From positions 124,001 to 188,000 of the forward strand of contig VJWN01000014.1 in the NCBI GenBank assembly GCA_007644065.1: a stretch of 64,000 nt of DNA, read 5' to 3'. The notes below the pieces were generated by a model. It did not search any database. It was not told where the DNA came from and saw only the letters and a program-made list of their open reading frames with translations. Every line of letters starts with the position of its first letter. Position 1 is the first letter of the stretch. Both the position numbers and the translations under genes were made by a program. The stretch comes from Margaritispora aquatica (Eukaryota > Ascomycota > Leotiomycetes > Helotiales > Discinellaceae). This document shows positions 11,405 to 22,570 of the stretch, piece after piece.

Positions 11405-14400
11405 TCAAGTGTCATCCAGCACAAACCCCAACTGTGCCCTCCGATCATCCACCACCCTCCCCCACTCCAACAGCAACCGAAACATATAGATCTCCATGTC
11501 CTCCTTTCTCAGCACCCGACCTGCCCACTTCCTCCCTTCCTCCGCAATGTGCTCCGCCTCCACCACATGCCGTGAATTTTCCTCTCCCTTACCACCCAAC
11601 ACACCGCCAAAAAACCCCAACAATCCCCACACCTCCTCCAACCTCGTATCCACAGGCACGAAATGCACCCATGCGACCACGCGCTCATCAAACCACTGCC
11701 GAAACGTCGCAGCGCGGAACACCAAGCTGTGACTCTGCATGAAGGGGAGGAAGCGGCCACTGAAGCCCGCGCCGTCGAGGTCGAATAGGTATTTGTGGCG
11801 CCAGTGCGTGGCGAAGGGGACGGCGGAAGGGGAGAAGGCGAATTCGTTCGTCTGGGCACGGGAGTCGGGGATGTCGCAGCGGGTGGGCGTGTCAACGAAG
11901 GAGACATTGAGAGTGGTGAGGGTGGTGATGCTGGTCAGAGGGAGGAGGTGTGGGGTGTGGAGAATATGTTGTTGGGAGTTGGTAGATTGAGTGGAAGAAG
12001 ATGATGAAAAGGGTAGCAGGAGCTTGATAGGCGTGTCGTTGGGAGTTTTACTGAGGAGGTGCACGAGTCTCTGACGTTGCATTCCCATCCACGCCCCCGC
12101 AAGCGAGAGACCCTCTGAAGTCGCGCCACGCCAAAACACAGAATCCAGCTTCTCCACGAATGGTATGTCCTCTTTCTCGTCATATGCGACTTTATCTCTA
12201 TAGTTCCACGGCGAGGGAAACACGATATCGCCAAACGTCGGAATCTTGGACTGCGAGAAGATAGGGTACAGATGATTTGTTACCTTGAGTGTCGACGGGC
12301 TCATATGGAAGCCGTGCAGGTTCGCGAGGTCGGGCTGGTGGCATAGAGAGCCGGACAATGTCCAGTTCGTTATAAACCCTGAGAGAGTGTGCGGCGCAGA
12401 GCATTGTCTGCAGATCCGTTTGGGGTTTGACCACTGCTGACGATGGGCAAGGGAATTCGGTGGACAGCCTATGATGCCGTAGTGTTCGAACGAGGGTTTG
12501 AAAGAGGCGTCTGTAAAAAATCTTGAGGTGATATTCGGGCTATTCGGAGCTTCTGGTTGCATGAAGCTGGCATCCCAGACATCAACAATGTGTGGGAAGA
12601 ACGATGGCCTGAGCTTGACTTTCGTCTTGTTCAGCTCCAGTCTTGCAGCTGCGGCTTTCGCCTTGAGTGTCTCCATCTCTGCCCACGGCACGGCGACACG
12701 GCTCTCGTCGTGGATGTTGAATGCTAAGTCCATGTCGGGAAGGTGCTCGACGAATTTGCTGATTATGTCCACTGCACCTTCGACCATCCATCGATGCGTA
12801 GGTGGCATGTGTGGCCCTATATGTGCTGCCCCGTTCGAGATCCGCACACCTGCTACTTCAATCCACGGGCGAGAGAGCATGTGACCAGTTCGGGTGCGGA
12901 TTTCAATTGGCTCCATGCCCCAGAAGGGAAGTAAGTCGTTATAGATTTGGTCGAAGTTATCGATGATGGTAGAGTTCCTGGCGGTGGCGAAGGTGTACCA
13001 TTTGTCAAAATTAGGCGGAGGAGGAATTCTATAGCGAGTCTGGTAGTTTGTTACAGCTTCTGACAGAGTCTTACTGGATGCTGCTTGCGTTTCCCAGGTT
13101 TGGAAGTGCGCCTTCGCTTGTAGCATTAGGAGGTTGATGGGATGCATTTCCCTGGCGTTTGTTTGGGAGTGTAGCAATATGGCTGAGCCTAGTAAAGCAG
13201 CGCCCATGAGCGATAGAAGTGCCACGGGTATTCTTATCGAGTCTCGTTGTAGAGCTAGTGGTTTCTGCAATCTGGATGCATCTGTTTCTGCTTGAAGAAT
13301 TCCTGTCATTGAGATAAATCCTGCCAGACATATTGCGCCGAGTACCGTTGAACGATGTCCTACCAACTCGGTAAACTGGTAAGGCCATACTGAGATCTGG
13401 AAAGTGCATAATGAAATGCAGGACAGAATAAGGACTATCGTTACTGGCCGAGCCTCATGTAGTGAGAATATCATAGACACTACCCAATTTGCGCATAACA
13501 GACTTCCAACAATCAACTGACTCCTCGTTTGCTGATCTAGATCAAACGACCAAGAAGTATGCTCCGGATTCTTCAATAAGAAAGCAGAAGCCAGCAATCC
13601 CAGAACCATAGCCGATATAATTGCAATCTTACTAAACACTCCCCACGGCCTTCTTGTCGTCTTCCCCATTCTTTGCGCTATCTTCGAAAATTCGCGAATC
13701 ATGCTGGCATCCAACAGCACACCAAGACATTGGATAAATCGCACGAAGTAGCGCCAGTGTCCTCCATTGGGACATATATATGTGGACCGCGAGGCACTGA
13801 GCTGTGTGATCGTAAATGTTGAAAATACCCATGCACTAACCAGTATCAAATAATGAGACGAATTCGTTTCGGGGATCTTCGAGGTAACGCTGAGTGCTTG
13901 TTCCTTGCGATGAGATATTTCTAGAAGTAGGAGGCATAAAGGTAAGAACAACTGCGTGTGTTGTGTTAGTTACATTCTATGTGTTTATTCGCACAGCAGA
14001 AATCCCACGACAGAGTTGCCATTACCTCAATCCCATCCCAAGAACACTGCACACTCTCTCTGACCCATCGCACAATGATCGCTCGTAGCACAGTGTGCAA
14101 TACCATGCTCTCAATCGATCCAGTCGCTATTCGCGACCATGTCCTCGACCTCGCGGCACTCTGCCCCTCCTCCTCGATGTTCGAGCATGCATCGAGGTCA
14201 TCCTTCCGACTCAATGGTATATCGCTAGCAATCTGTCGCCTCTTCCTTCTCCTCCTTCCCACGCACCAATTCAGCAGGAAAAATGCGATGGCGCATACGA
14301 GCAATGTGCCGATAGCGAGGTGAAAGGGCCGTCCTATACAGTCGCGATCATCGATTAGCTCCAGGTCTCTCCATGCTGATTTGCACTACCAACTCAGGGC

Positions 14401-14571
14401 AGGGGAAACGCACTAATAGCCGCAGTCGTCCCAACTTTCGATGTAATCCAGATGGTGCTCACGATGAGATTGCTATGCCACAAGCCATATTAGCCCACAA
14501 TGTTTCTACCTTATGATAAGCAGGACGACAAACCATAGGACTGCAACTTGGAGGATGCTCTCTCGCGCCAT
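11405..14571 (-). CDS. GT90/CAP10-like membrane glycosyltransferase
   Basis: Large membrane glycosyltransferase related to Cryptococcus CAP10/CAS-type xylosyl or glucosyl transferases (GT90), expected in Golgi/ER. Four exons, 14571-14510, 14472-14414, 14375-14026 and 13951-11405, give 1,005 residues. The N-terminal third is multi-spanning: a first segment 'LQVAVLWFVVLLII', then further hydrophobic helices up to about residue 420. The C-terminal half carries the CAP10-type domain, with 'LDSVFWRGATSEGLS', the 'KYLFDLDGAGFSGR' donor/acceptor-site block and 'FVPVDTRLEEVW' near the end. The first two introns are unusually short (37 and 38 nt), so the N-terminal 60 residues are less certain than the rest. 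Role in wall or capsule-like polysaccharide or glycoprotein decoration is inferred; the sugar is unknown. Confidence 0.88.
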
Positions 14572-15458
14572 GTGCTACCTGTAGGAGTTTTTCGGACAAT
14601 GTTTCTCCATCTGCGCTCGTTGCTCGACAGCGTATCTGAAGATTTCGCGATCCTCCATTAAATCCAGGTGAGCTGCATGGTTGACAGGCATCATTGCGGC
14701 GCAATAGAGGGAGACATGGATGACGGATGGGCTTTATGCGGGACAGAGACGGGGAGTTGTGGGGATACTGTGGTGAGGCGGAGGGGTTCCGTCAGGGCTT
14801 ACCGTTGGCTTCGAGTCAGGTACAGTGACGCTAAAGTTTCAGGGGATTCAGCTTCGACTTCGACTTCGACTTAAAGAATAGGTATCTCTCAACGTCACTT
14901 TACTCAATGACGTATAAAAGTATGGACGTGGGAAATACTTTTTTATTGTTTCGGAACTATAACTAGGATTTATATAAATATAATATATAAAGGTTATTTC
15001 ATAGAGCTATAAAGTCAACGGCAGAATAATGGCCCGATGTCAATACCGGTTCAAGCATTACCGCTCGCTTAAGCGAGCGGAAAATAAACACCAGGCACAA
15101 AACTTTCTTTTCAAAATAAATCAAATGATAATTCTTATACAGAATACAGAGTCCTATCGTTGAAGAATTTACATTTGATTTCTATAGTAGGAGAAGAGTA
15201 AGCGAAACGTAGAGAAGGCAATGTCTTTCAAATCACCCACTTGTCAAGTCTATAGTATATAGTGGTATAAAGCTTATCCGGCGTGAAAAAAAGGACTAGC
15301 TATATAAATATATACATCAAAATCATAATTAGTCCAATTGAACAAAAAATTAATTAATACAACAGCTACAAACAGATTATAAAAAATATAGACACGCCGC
15401 CCAAACAAACAGCAAAAAAAGTGTGTCCTAATGCGAAGGACAAAAACATAATCAAGAA
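14572..15458. other. Gene-free, AT-rich stretch with a palindrome
   Basis: Left edge is the promoter of the GT90-like gene and contains a short CGACTT repeat near 14855-14873. From about 14930 the composition becomes strongly AT-rich with runs of TA/ATAA. A perfect 20-bp palindrome lies inside. No coding signal; could be a decayed repeat. Confidence 0.5.
15061..15080. repeat. Perfect 20-bp palindrome
   Basis: The bases ccgctcgcttaagcgagcgg equal their own reverse complement. It is GC-rich in an AT-rich surrounding, so it stands out. Without a spacer it would not make a normal hairpin loop. It could be a binding site for a dimeric protein or part of a mobile element's end. No function assigned. 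Confidence 0.8.
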
Positions 15459-15569
15459 CGACGCCTATGAGATTTGAACTCATGCTCCCGAAGGAACTAG
15501 CTGAATCTAGAGATTTCAGTAAACCGAAACAATTCTAGGCTAGCGCGATAACCACTCCGCCAAAGCGCC
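15459..15569 (-). tRNA. tRNA-Ser(AGA) with an intron
   Basis: Class II tRNA on the minus strand. The acceptor stem 5' GGCGCTT (from 15569) pairs with 3' AGGCGTC (one G-U at position 2 and one at position 6), and G73 is at 15459. The D arm GCG...CGC holds 'GAGTGGTTAT'. The anticodon stem CTAGC/GCTAG flanks a loop C-T-AGA-A broken by an intron of about 30 nt after position 37. The long variable arm (TTCC TTCG GGA) is typical of Ser. The T arm ATGAG/CTCAT encloses TTCAAAT. The mature RNA would be about 81 nt. The layout matches fungal tRNA-Ser(AGA), which decodes UCU/UCC. Confidence 0.9.
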
Positions 15570-17072
15570 TTGTTGCTTGTTTGATGGGGACAGCGGGCTC
15601 GTTTGGTTTTATCAATACCACGGGAATGTGGGAGTGGAGTTGAGTGGAGTGGGGCTGAACTGGGCAGGTGGAGGGAGGAATCTTGGGTCTTTCGCGTGTA
15701 TGTAGAGTCTTTTTTGTTTGGGGGTGAAAAAGCGTCGATGACTTGGTTAGATTGAAAAAGTTTGTGATTTTTGAAAAGCACTTTGGTTTGAGTTTGCGTT
15801 GGGTTGGAATGATTGTGTATGAATGGGAAGGTCTCGCTTGTGCCCCTTTTTGTGTGAAGCGGGGATGGGCACGTTGGTTATTGATTCAGCATAAATACAA
15901 GAATGCGTACAATGAATTATAAATATATTAATATCATTTTGAATAGAATATTTCTCGCCCTTTACCTACTAACAGATATTTTCAATCATATTAAACCAAC
16001 ATCAAGCAAGTGTGGAAGAAACTCGTTGGACCTCGCTTCGTCCAAAAAAACAGAGCGTGATTGTTGCTAACTGCTTATTCTTGCCGTATGCTAATATTCT
16101 ACCAATGAGCTCGGGCATGGTAGTTTTCTTCTCCTTGGTTCGCTTGGCAGTTCCTTAAGACGATATATCGCGGACCACAGGTGATTGTGGGTTTGGCACT
16201 CAGTACATATTCAATGAACAGGGTTCGAGAATTCATCGATTCATACACTTACACAAATGCACAATATTGCATCCTTGTCCAACCACTGCTATCAATCCTC
16301 AATCCCCTACCCACTAACCGCCATCTCGCTGTCAAAGCTCTATAACTCTACAAATCTTACTTCCATTCCCGCCCTGAAATTCATACGCTGGTTTCGCGGC
16401 CGCTCGACCTACTCTGCGTACTACTTCCCAAAAAGATACAAAATAATACACAAGACCAAAAATTAAATTACCTATAATACATGCAAGAGAACATGCAGCG
16501 ACTCCCACTCCCCATGATCGAGATTATTTGGAATGCCTTGTCCTACGGATTAGGTTAATAACGTGAGCAGAGCAGTGCTACTTTTAAACCTGCACTGCGC
16601 TGTTAGGGCTAGGAATTAATTAGGCGTCAAATGTGGCAATGATTGGCGAAGGAGAGTTGGTTGCATGGTGCATTGTATGTATGGATGGTGACTAAATCCA
16701 TGCTATCGCCTATCCTGCTAACCTTGTTCCAGTGCAGTAATTGATGTGTGAATAAATCATTCAAAAGAGAAAAATATGTTCTAAGTATTGTGAAAATTAT
16801 TCAGAGATTTTTTGTAATTTCATTTTATATGAGGCTACTTCAATTTGGCACTTGCATTCAACTGATTAAGTGAACGCACATCCCTCAGCGCTGTCCAATC
16901 CTATATAAGGATCACTACCTGATGGTTTCATTAATTCATTATTATACACTCAACCAGACATCAGCGTCCCAGGTACCATTCGCATCCGCACTCTCTGGCT
17001 CTCTCACCCAACAGTAACGAAAACCACCCCAATCAACCGACTGAAATCATGCTACCTTTTTCTCAAAATCAA
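15570..17072. other. Intergenic, 1.5 kb
   Basis: Upstream flank of the tRNA and downstream flank of the ankyrin-type gene. AT-rich in 15900-16000 and 16730-16860. Short open frames only. Confidence 0.5.
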
Positions 17073-20000
17073 TCAATCCTCAGCATCAGCCAAATCACCC
17101 CACCAAGGCGAGAAACTACTTGTATCACTCCCCATTCTCTCCACCCCAATCCTCGACCCAGAATCAAAGTCAATCGACTTCTTGCTCGACGAGGGCCGCG
17201 AAAGCGACCGCGACCATTTAGCGGCATGCCACTCAGGTTCGTCATCCGCAGACGCATCGTCGTCTCCGTCCTCATCCCCATCCTCACCTACATAACTACC
17301 GAACAAAGAAATCTTCTTCGATTCCTTAGATTTCAAACCCGCCTGCCCGAGCGCAAGAACTAGTTCCTTCTTCTCCTCGTCCTCCCCACCCCACATCTGC
17401 ATCACATACTGCTGTGGGGAGTATTCAATCCCATCCCTGTCCTTATACAGATACTTTTTGTCTCTCTTCAAATCAAATTTCACATTCAACGCCGCGAGCA
17501 TCATCTTTGCCGTCTCGACCCCATTCTCAATCGCCCAATGCAAGATTGTCATATTCCTATATCGCCACCCCTCATCCGTCATCCCAGCAAGAAGGACCAT
17601 CGTCTTACGCTGCCTTTTCTTGAAGTCCGACTCCTCGTTCGCGATTTTGCTCCAGGGATGCGGCTTCGCGGCGCAGACGCACGCAAGCGGTATCATATTG
17701 TCGAATTCTTCAGCTTTATAGTTAGGGCTGTGAAAGTCGAGCAGCCATTCCACAAAGCGCGGTAAAGCGAGCAGGGACGCAAGATGCAGCGTCCCGTCGT
17801 CGGCGATCATTTCTGTGGCGAGCAGGCGGAAGGCCTCGAAGTTGCCGAGGTAGAGAGAAGCTTCACGGAGTGGGAGCCTGTCGGAGGGGTCGAGAAGGTC
17901 GGATTCTACTTTTGCGGCATCGGCAGTGAAGCTGAGGGGAGCGAATGAGGAGCCCGGGATTGTGTATTCTAGGACTCGATCTCGGTCTAGCTCTAGCAGG
18001 CCCATGAGGATTGGAAGACGGCTCTTGTCTAAAAGACAGCCGAAAGCTGCTGAGACATTCGTTACTGGTGTGACATATGCTGGAAGTACTGGTATGGCTG
18101 TCAGTAAGGGAGATAATAATAGCTAGATAATACGTACCGTCAGCGCCACGAGACAAAAGAGTAAGAATAGTCCTATCTGCGATCTTATGTTTCGCAAAGA
18201 GAGCCCAAATCAACGGCGTACATGGCTCAGGATCCCATCCTAAACGAAGGCTGTATTGCAATTTGGTTGAAAGCGATGCCCCATGATCAAGAAGTAACTG
18301 TAGCAAATCGACGCCCTTGGGAAACTTCTGCATGCAAAGGAAAACAGACTGATCCTTATCAAAGGCCCGCTTTTTTGGCTGCCCTTCCAGACACACCTTG
18401 ACCCATTCCACGACGTTTGCTTCATTGTCGAAATGATTGAGAAGCAGCTTGAAAACAACCGAAGGACTTGTCCGCTGGCTGAGAGCTCTGAATTGAGGCA
18501 CAGCTCCTGCCTTCGCAGCAGCAAAAAAGCAATGACCATCATGCTTGTTAGGATTTGCACCCCTTGCCAAGAGCATCTCCAGAAAATTCAATTCGGGTAC
18601 AGCATCCTCGAAGCCTTTGAGAAGTACTGGAGTAAGTGCAGCTTCGCCTATATTCCATGCCAGCAGAGATCTATAAATATCCTGGCGTGCATCTTCCTTG
18701 ATTCCCGTAGCCTCGCTCACCATGCGAAAAGCTACTGCGGCAGTATTGTCATCGACAATAGATTGGGTCAAAAGCCTAGCAACCACCAACGAGTTCGGAG
18801 ACTTCTCGCGAAGAACAAGCGAGAAAAATGCGCCCTTTTTGTAGCCAGGACTGGCTCCATTTTCGAGAAGAAGTTTTAGAAGAGACAAATCATCCAGGCT
18901 CTTGGGCTCTTTCAACACTTGAAGTAGGGTCTCTGAAACCTCTTCGCTTGGGATATCCTCAGATAAGAGAATTTGATAGACCTCATATCTCCTCTCTGGA
19001 TCCATCTTGACACGACGAAGATGACTGAAGGTCCGTATTATGACAGGAAGGCTGGCGCTCTTCACGAGTGCTTCAAAGCGCTGGGGTTTTGTAAGTGCAC
19101 CGATCTTGAGACCTGAGAAATCAACTTGAGCGCCATTTGCCAATAACGCTTCCGGCAATTGAAAGGTATTTTGCGGCTCTGCAAGACAACGGCCAAGCAT
19201 CGCAGACAGCTCTTCAGTGGATATTTTAGTCCTTGCTTCGAAAAGAGCATCCAAAAGTTCTTGCCTTTCATCCCAACTAAGCATGGATGAAGCCACCAAG
19301 AGGCAAGCTTTAAAAAAAAGAGGCTGGCGAACCTTGGGCTTGTGTAGGAGAAACAAGCGAAGGCCAGCAAAGTTATTGTTGGCTGATGCATCCTCCACTT
19401 GCTTCACCAGATATTGAGATTGCCCAATATCAGCTGATTTTGCTTGTTCCAACAGCAGCTTCATGATATCCAACTCAAGCGTCCTAGCTTTGATGCGAGC
19501 GGCGGCATGAAATGCAAAAGTAAGCGAAGTGAGGCTTGGGTCTTCGGCGAGAATCTTCGTGAGAAGGGATGTGTCCTTTTCGTTTATAGCAAACACAAGG
19601 AGGTCTCCCTTCCCTAAGTTAACATCCATACCGTGTCGAATGAGGCACGGAACGATGGAGCCTATGTTGGGATTTCCAGTCATTTTCTCAGATGACCAAA
19701 TTGTAGACAGAGATTTATCAGGACCAGAGGACAGGAGTAATTCTAAAGTCTCGGCACTATAGCATGTTGGTGAGAGAGCATCCATGAACCATAACTGAAA
19801 GCCCTTTGGATCGATTGGACACTTCTCGCACAGCAGTTGCAGCATTGCAAAGTTCGATGCTTTGAGGGCAACGCTAAAACATGCTCCGCTCAGAGAGTTT
19901 GCATCAGCTCCGTATCTCAGTAATAGTTGTATAAGCTCCATTGAACCTCGCTCTACGGCTGCAAGAAGCGTCTGGTTGATTGACACACCTGTGACTTTTT

Positions 20001-21981
20001 TCCGAAGTAACAACTCGATCATTTCTAGTGCTACTCCATGGCTATAACTATCCATCGTGTCGCCTGCTAAGGCCACAGCTTTGGATATAGTCCCGGCGTC
20101 TTGAATATGATCGTGTACAAGCTTGAGTAAGGATAAGTTGCCTGTTTTTGTAGCTACCAGAACCACATTTCTGGCATCATCACTTGTACCATCCACTGGT
20201 GCTCCATGCAGAATTAGAGTCTCGATTAACTCAATATCAATATCGCTTTCATCGCAAACAAGAAACTGCAATGCAACGCCGAGCTCTGGCGCTAGCACGC
20301 CTTTCTGGATTAGGGCTTTCATCGCTTGCAGCCTGACTGTCCTTGGTTGCAACTTCAAGGCGGTTGGAATTGTGGTTGATAGAATCTTTGCTGGTATATC
20401 AGTATTAAGCAGTACAGTAAGCATGTCAAAATCTGCATTTGCCAGAGCTATTCGTACGATGATTGCCTGGTCAAGTCCAGCCGGCGTGCTGTAAAGTAAC
20501 AGTGCCGCCGCTAAGTCTTTATGGCGGTTCCGTATCGCTTGTGTCAGATATGGCGTCAAGGACTGACCACCTGCTGAGGCTACTGGACCTAGGATCCCAA
20601 TGAGTCGTAACATATCTGATTCTGAAGCTGACTGGGGTGCATATTCTAGGGCGCGTGAGATGGGTAAGGTGAGCTTGCAAGTCTTGAATATCTCCAACAT
20701 GTCGAAATCCAATTGTGTGATTGCCCATTCAAGCGAGTTATGTGGATCAATGTCCACATTGACACCAGCATCCACCAGTATTTTAGTCAAAGGGATCTCA
20801 CGAGCCTTGACGTCTTTGAGGAGCTCTTCTTGAAGGGCCAAATCATCTGCCACAAACTCAGATGCGACAAGCATCTTGAAGAACTTGTATCTCAGTCCAT
20901 GGTCCTCAATCCGAGTTGCAATACTACACGCAAGCTGCCGGAAGTCGCGAAAGTACTCCCCGTGAAAGCGCCCATAAGCAAGCATAATGGCGGTAACCGG
21001 AAGATCCTGTAGCTGCAGCGCCTTTCGAAGTAAATGGCTCGAAACAATTTCAGGACGATGTGCAAAACAGAGAAGTAGTATCTCATTAGATGGTATCCAC
21101 TCTGCTTCCCAGCTCTGAGTTTCTGGCTCGAGGCAACGCTGCCACACACCGGCGTTCAAGGCATTTGGTACCGAGAGCAAAAGTTTGACAAAAGAAACGT
21201 CGTGAAGCTTGATGCGATTCTGTATAGCATCTTTGCAAGCAGTTGAATATACTGCACCAAAGTTGAGAAGCACTTTCATTGCATCTAACGAGTACCTCTG
21301 TAGTGCTATCCTGAAGGCTCGACTCAGTGCATCTTGAGAGACTCCTGCTTGACACATCAAATGTATGTATTCAATGTTGTCTTGGTCGCAAACTTGATCG
21401 AGCCATTTTGTACTTGTACTAGAGCCCTGGGCGTCTGGCGTTCCGAGAGCAACAGATGATTTAGCTCTCAAAGCAAACACCGATTTACTCGACGGAAGTA
21501 CATTTGATATGGGTCTTTTCGATCGATCATGAGCTTTATCCTTTAAATTTGGATTGCAAAAGTGATTCCACAATTCATCTAGAGAGACCACCGATGCATG
21601 CGAAAGCAGTGCTCGAGCAACACCTGGTACTGGAAGCGGCGTGCGCGAGAGCAAAGTATTGAACGCCCTCCCAACTTCATGTTTTGTGAAAATCCAGTTC
21701 TCCGTGTTGGTTTCTGCCTCTTTGCTCTTTTTGCTTCTAAACACATGACGCTTTTGCTGCTCTGGTTTCCGATATCCTGGCTCACTAACTCGCTGCTGGA
21801 CAAGCAGATTTCGCGCCCCGGAAAGATCCTCTGGATTGAAAGATTCGAACGCATGCGTTGGAGGTTCACCTAGTATCGGGATTTGGGGTGGTGGAGATAG
21901 TCCAGCCTCATCCAGGATACCTGAGATTCGGGCCACCGCTGAACCCGAATGAACGGGTCCAGTTGAGAGATGGGAAAACAT
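17073..21981 (-). CDS. Large ankyrin-repeat-type protein
   Basis: Two exons, 21981-18138 and 18046-17073 (91-nt GT-AG intron), give 1,605 residues. The frame is open upstream to 22056, but the extra 25 residues are hydrophobic leader-like sequence that I take as 5' UTR, with the ATG at 21981. After a low-complexity, basic N-terminus (about residues 1-160) nearly the whole protein is a chain of degenerate ankyrin-type helix pairs about 33-37 residues apart, recognisable by 'LIQLLLRYGADANSLSG', 'LLQLLLDHGASLS', 'LLKLLLENGASPG' and 'LEMLLARGANPNKHDG'. The final 100 residues are acidic then Ser-rich. No NACHT, kinase or protease domain is visible. A protein-binding scaffold is inferred; partners unknown. 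Divergent from the VWA/alpha-kinase gene. Confidence 0.87.
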
Positions 21982-22570
21982 ACTTCGACGGTTAACAATA
22001 ATCTCAAACCAAATCAAAAAAATATCGAACCAAGTAAACAATAAAGAGAATGGCAAGTGAAGGGCGGATGAGAGAGAAATATGCTAGCCTTGTTGTTTCT
22101 CCACGTTTGAACGGTGTTAAAGTCCAGCCAAGAACGGTTATGAAATGACTCGTGATGTTGAGCTACACACAAGGCTTTTCAAGGTGAAGGAACGAGAAGG
22201 CATCCAATGAGGAGAAAGAGAAATGCGAAACATAAAAAGTAAATGTAAATGCGCCTTGGAGCCTGCTGCACGATTGACTTGGCATATCAGACAAAGCAGC
22301 CTGGTCATTGGCTGTAGGCAAATACAGCCAACGAGAATGCCTGAGAGGCGTTTTCGGTCAACTAATAGAGCCAATGTTCGCCGTTTCTTCACTTAATTGG
22401 TGTGATACAACATGTCAAATGTAGTAGAAATGGCTTTTGAAATGCTTCTCACACAACCACCTCGATCCTTCTCCCGAGCCTTGCTCGAGGTTGGCTATAA
22501 ACATTGCTGAACCACCCCAGGTTTGCTGATGATCAGTATCTGTGCAAGTCAATAGCGACTTGTTTTCATA
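21982..22570. promoter_or_regulatory. Shared divergent promoter region
   Basis: About 590 bp separate the start codons of the ankyrin-type gene (-) and the VWA/alpha-kinase gene (+), so both promoters must lie here. A TATA-like 'gctataaac' sits at 22494-22502, about 70 nt upstream of the plus-strand ATG. Short open frames inside are not supported. Confidence 0.45.

Noticed and set aside
11299..11742. 147-codon plus-strand Pro/Thr-rich frame
   Set aside because: Mostly antisense to the 3' end of the GT90-like gene; composition is a mirror of that gene's codons.
22138..22392. 84-codon minus-strand frame
   Set aside because: Lies in the divergent promoter between the ankyrin and alpha-kinase genes; no motif or conserved start.
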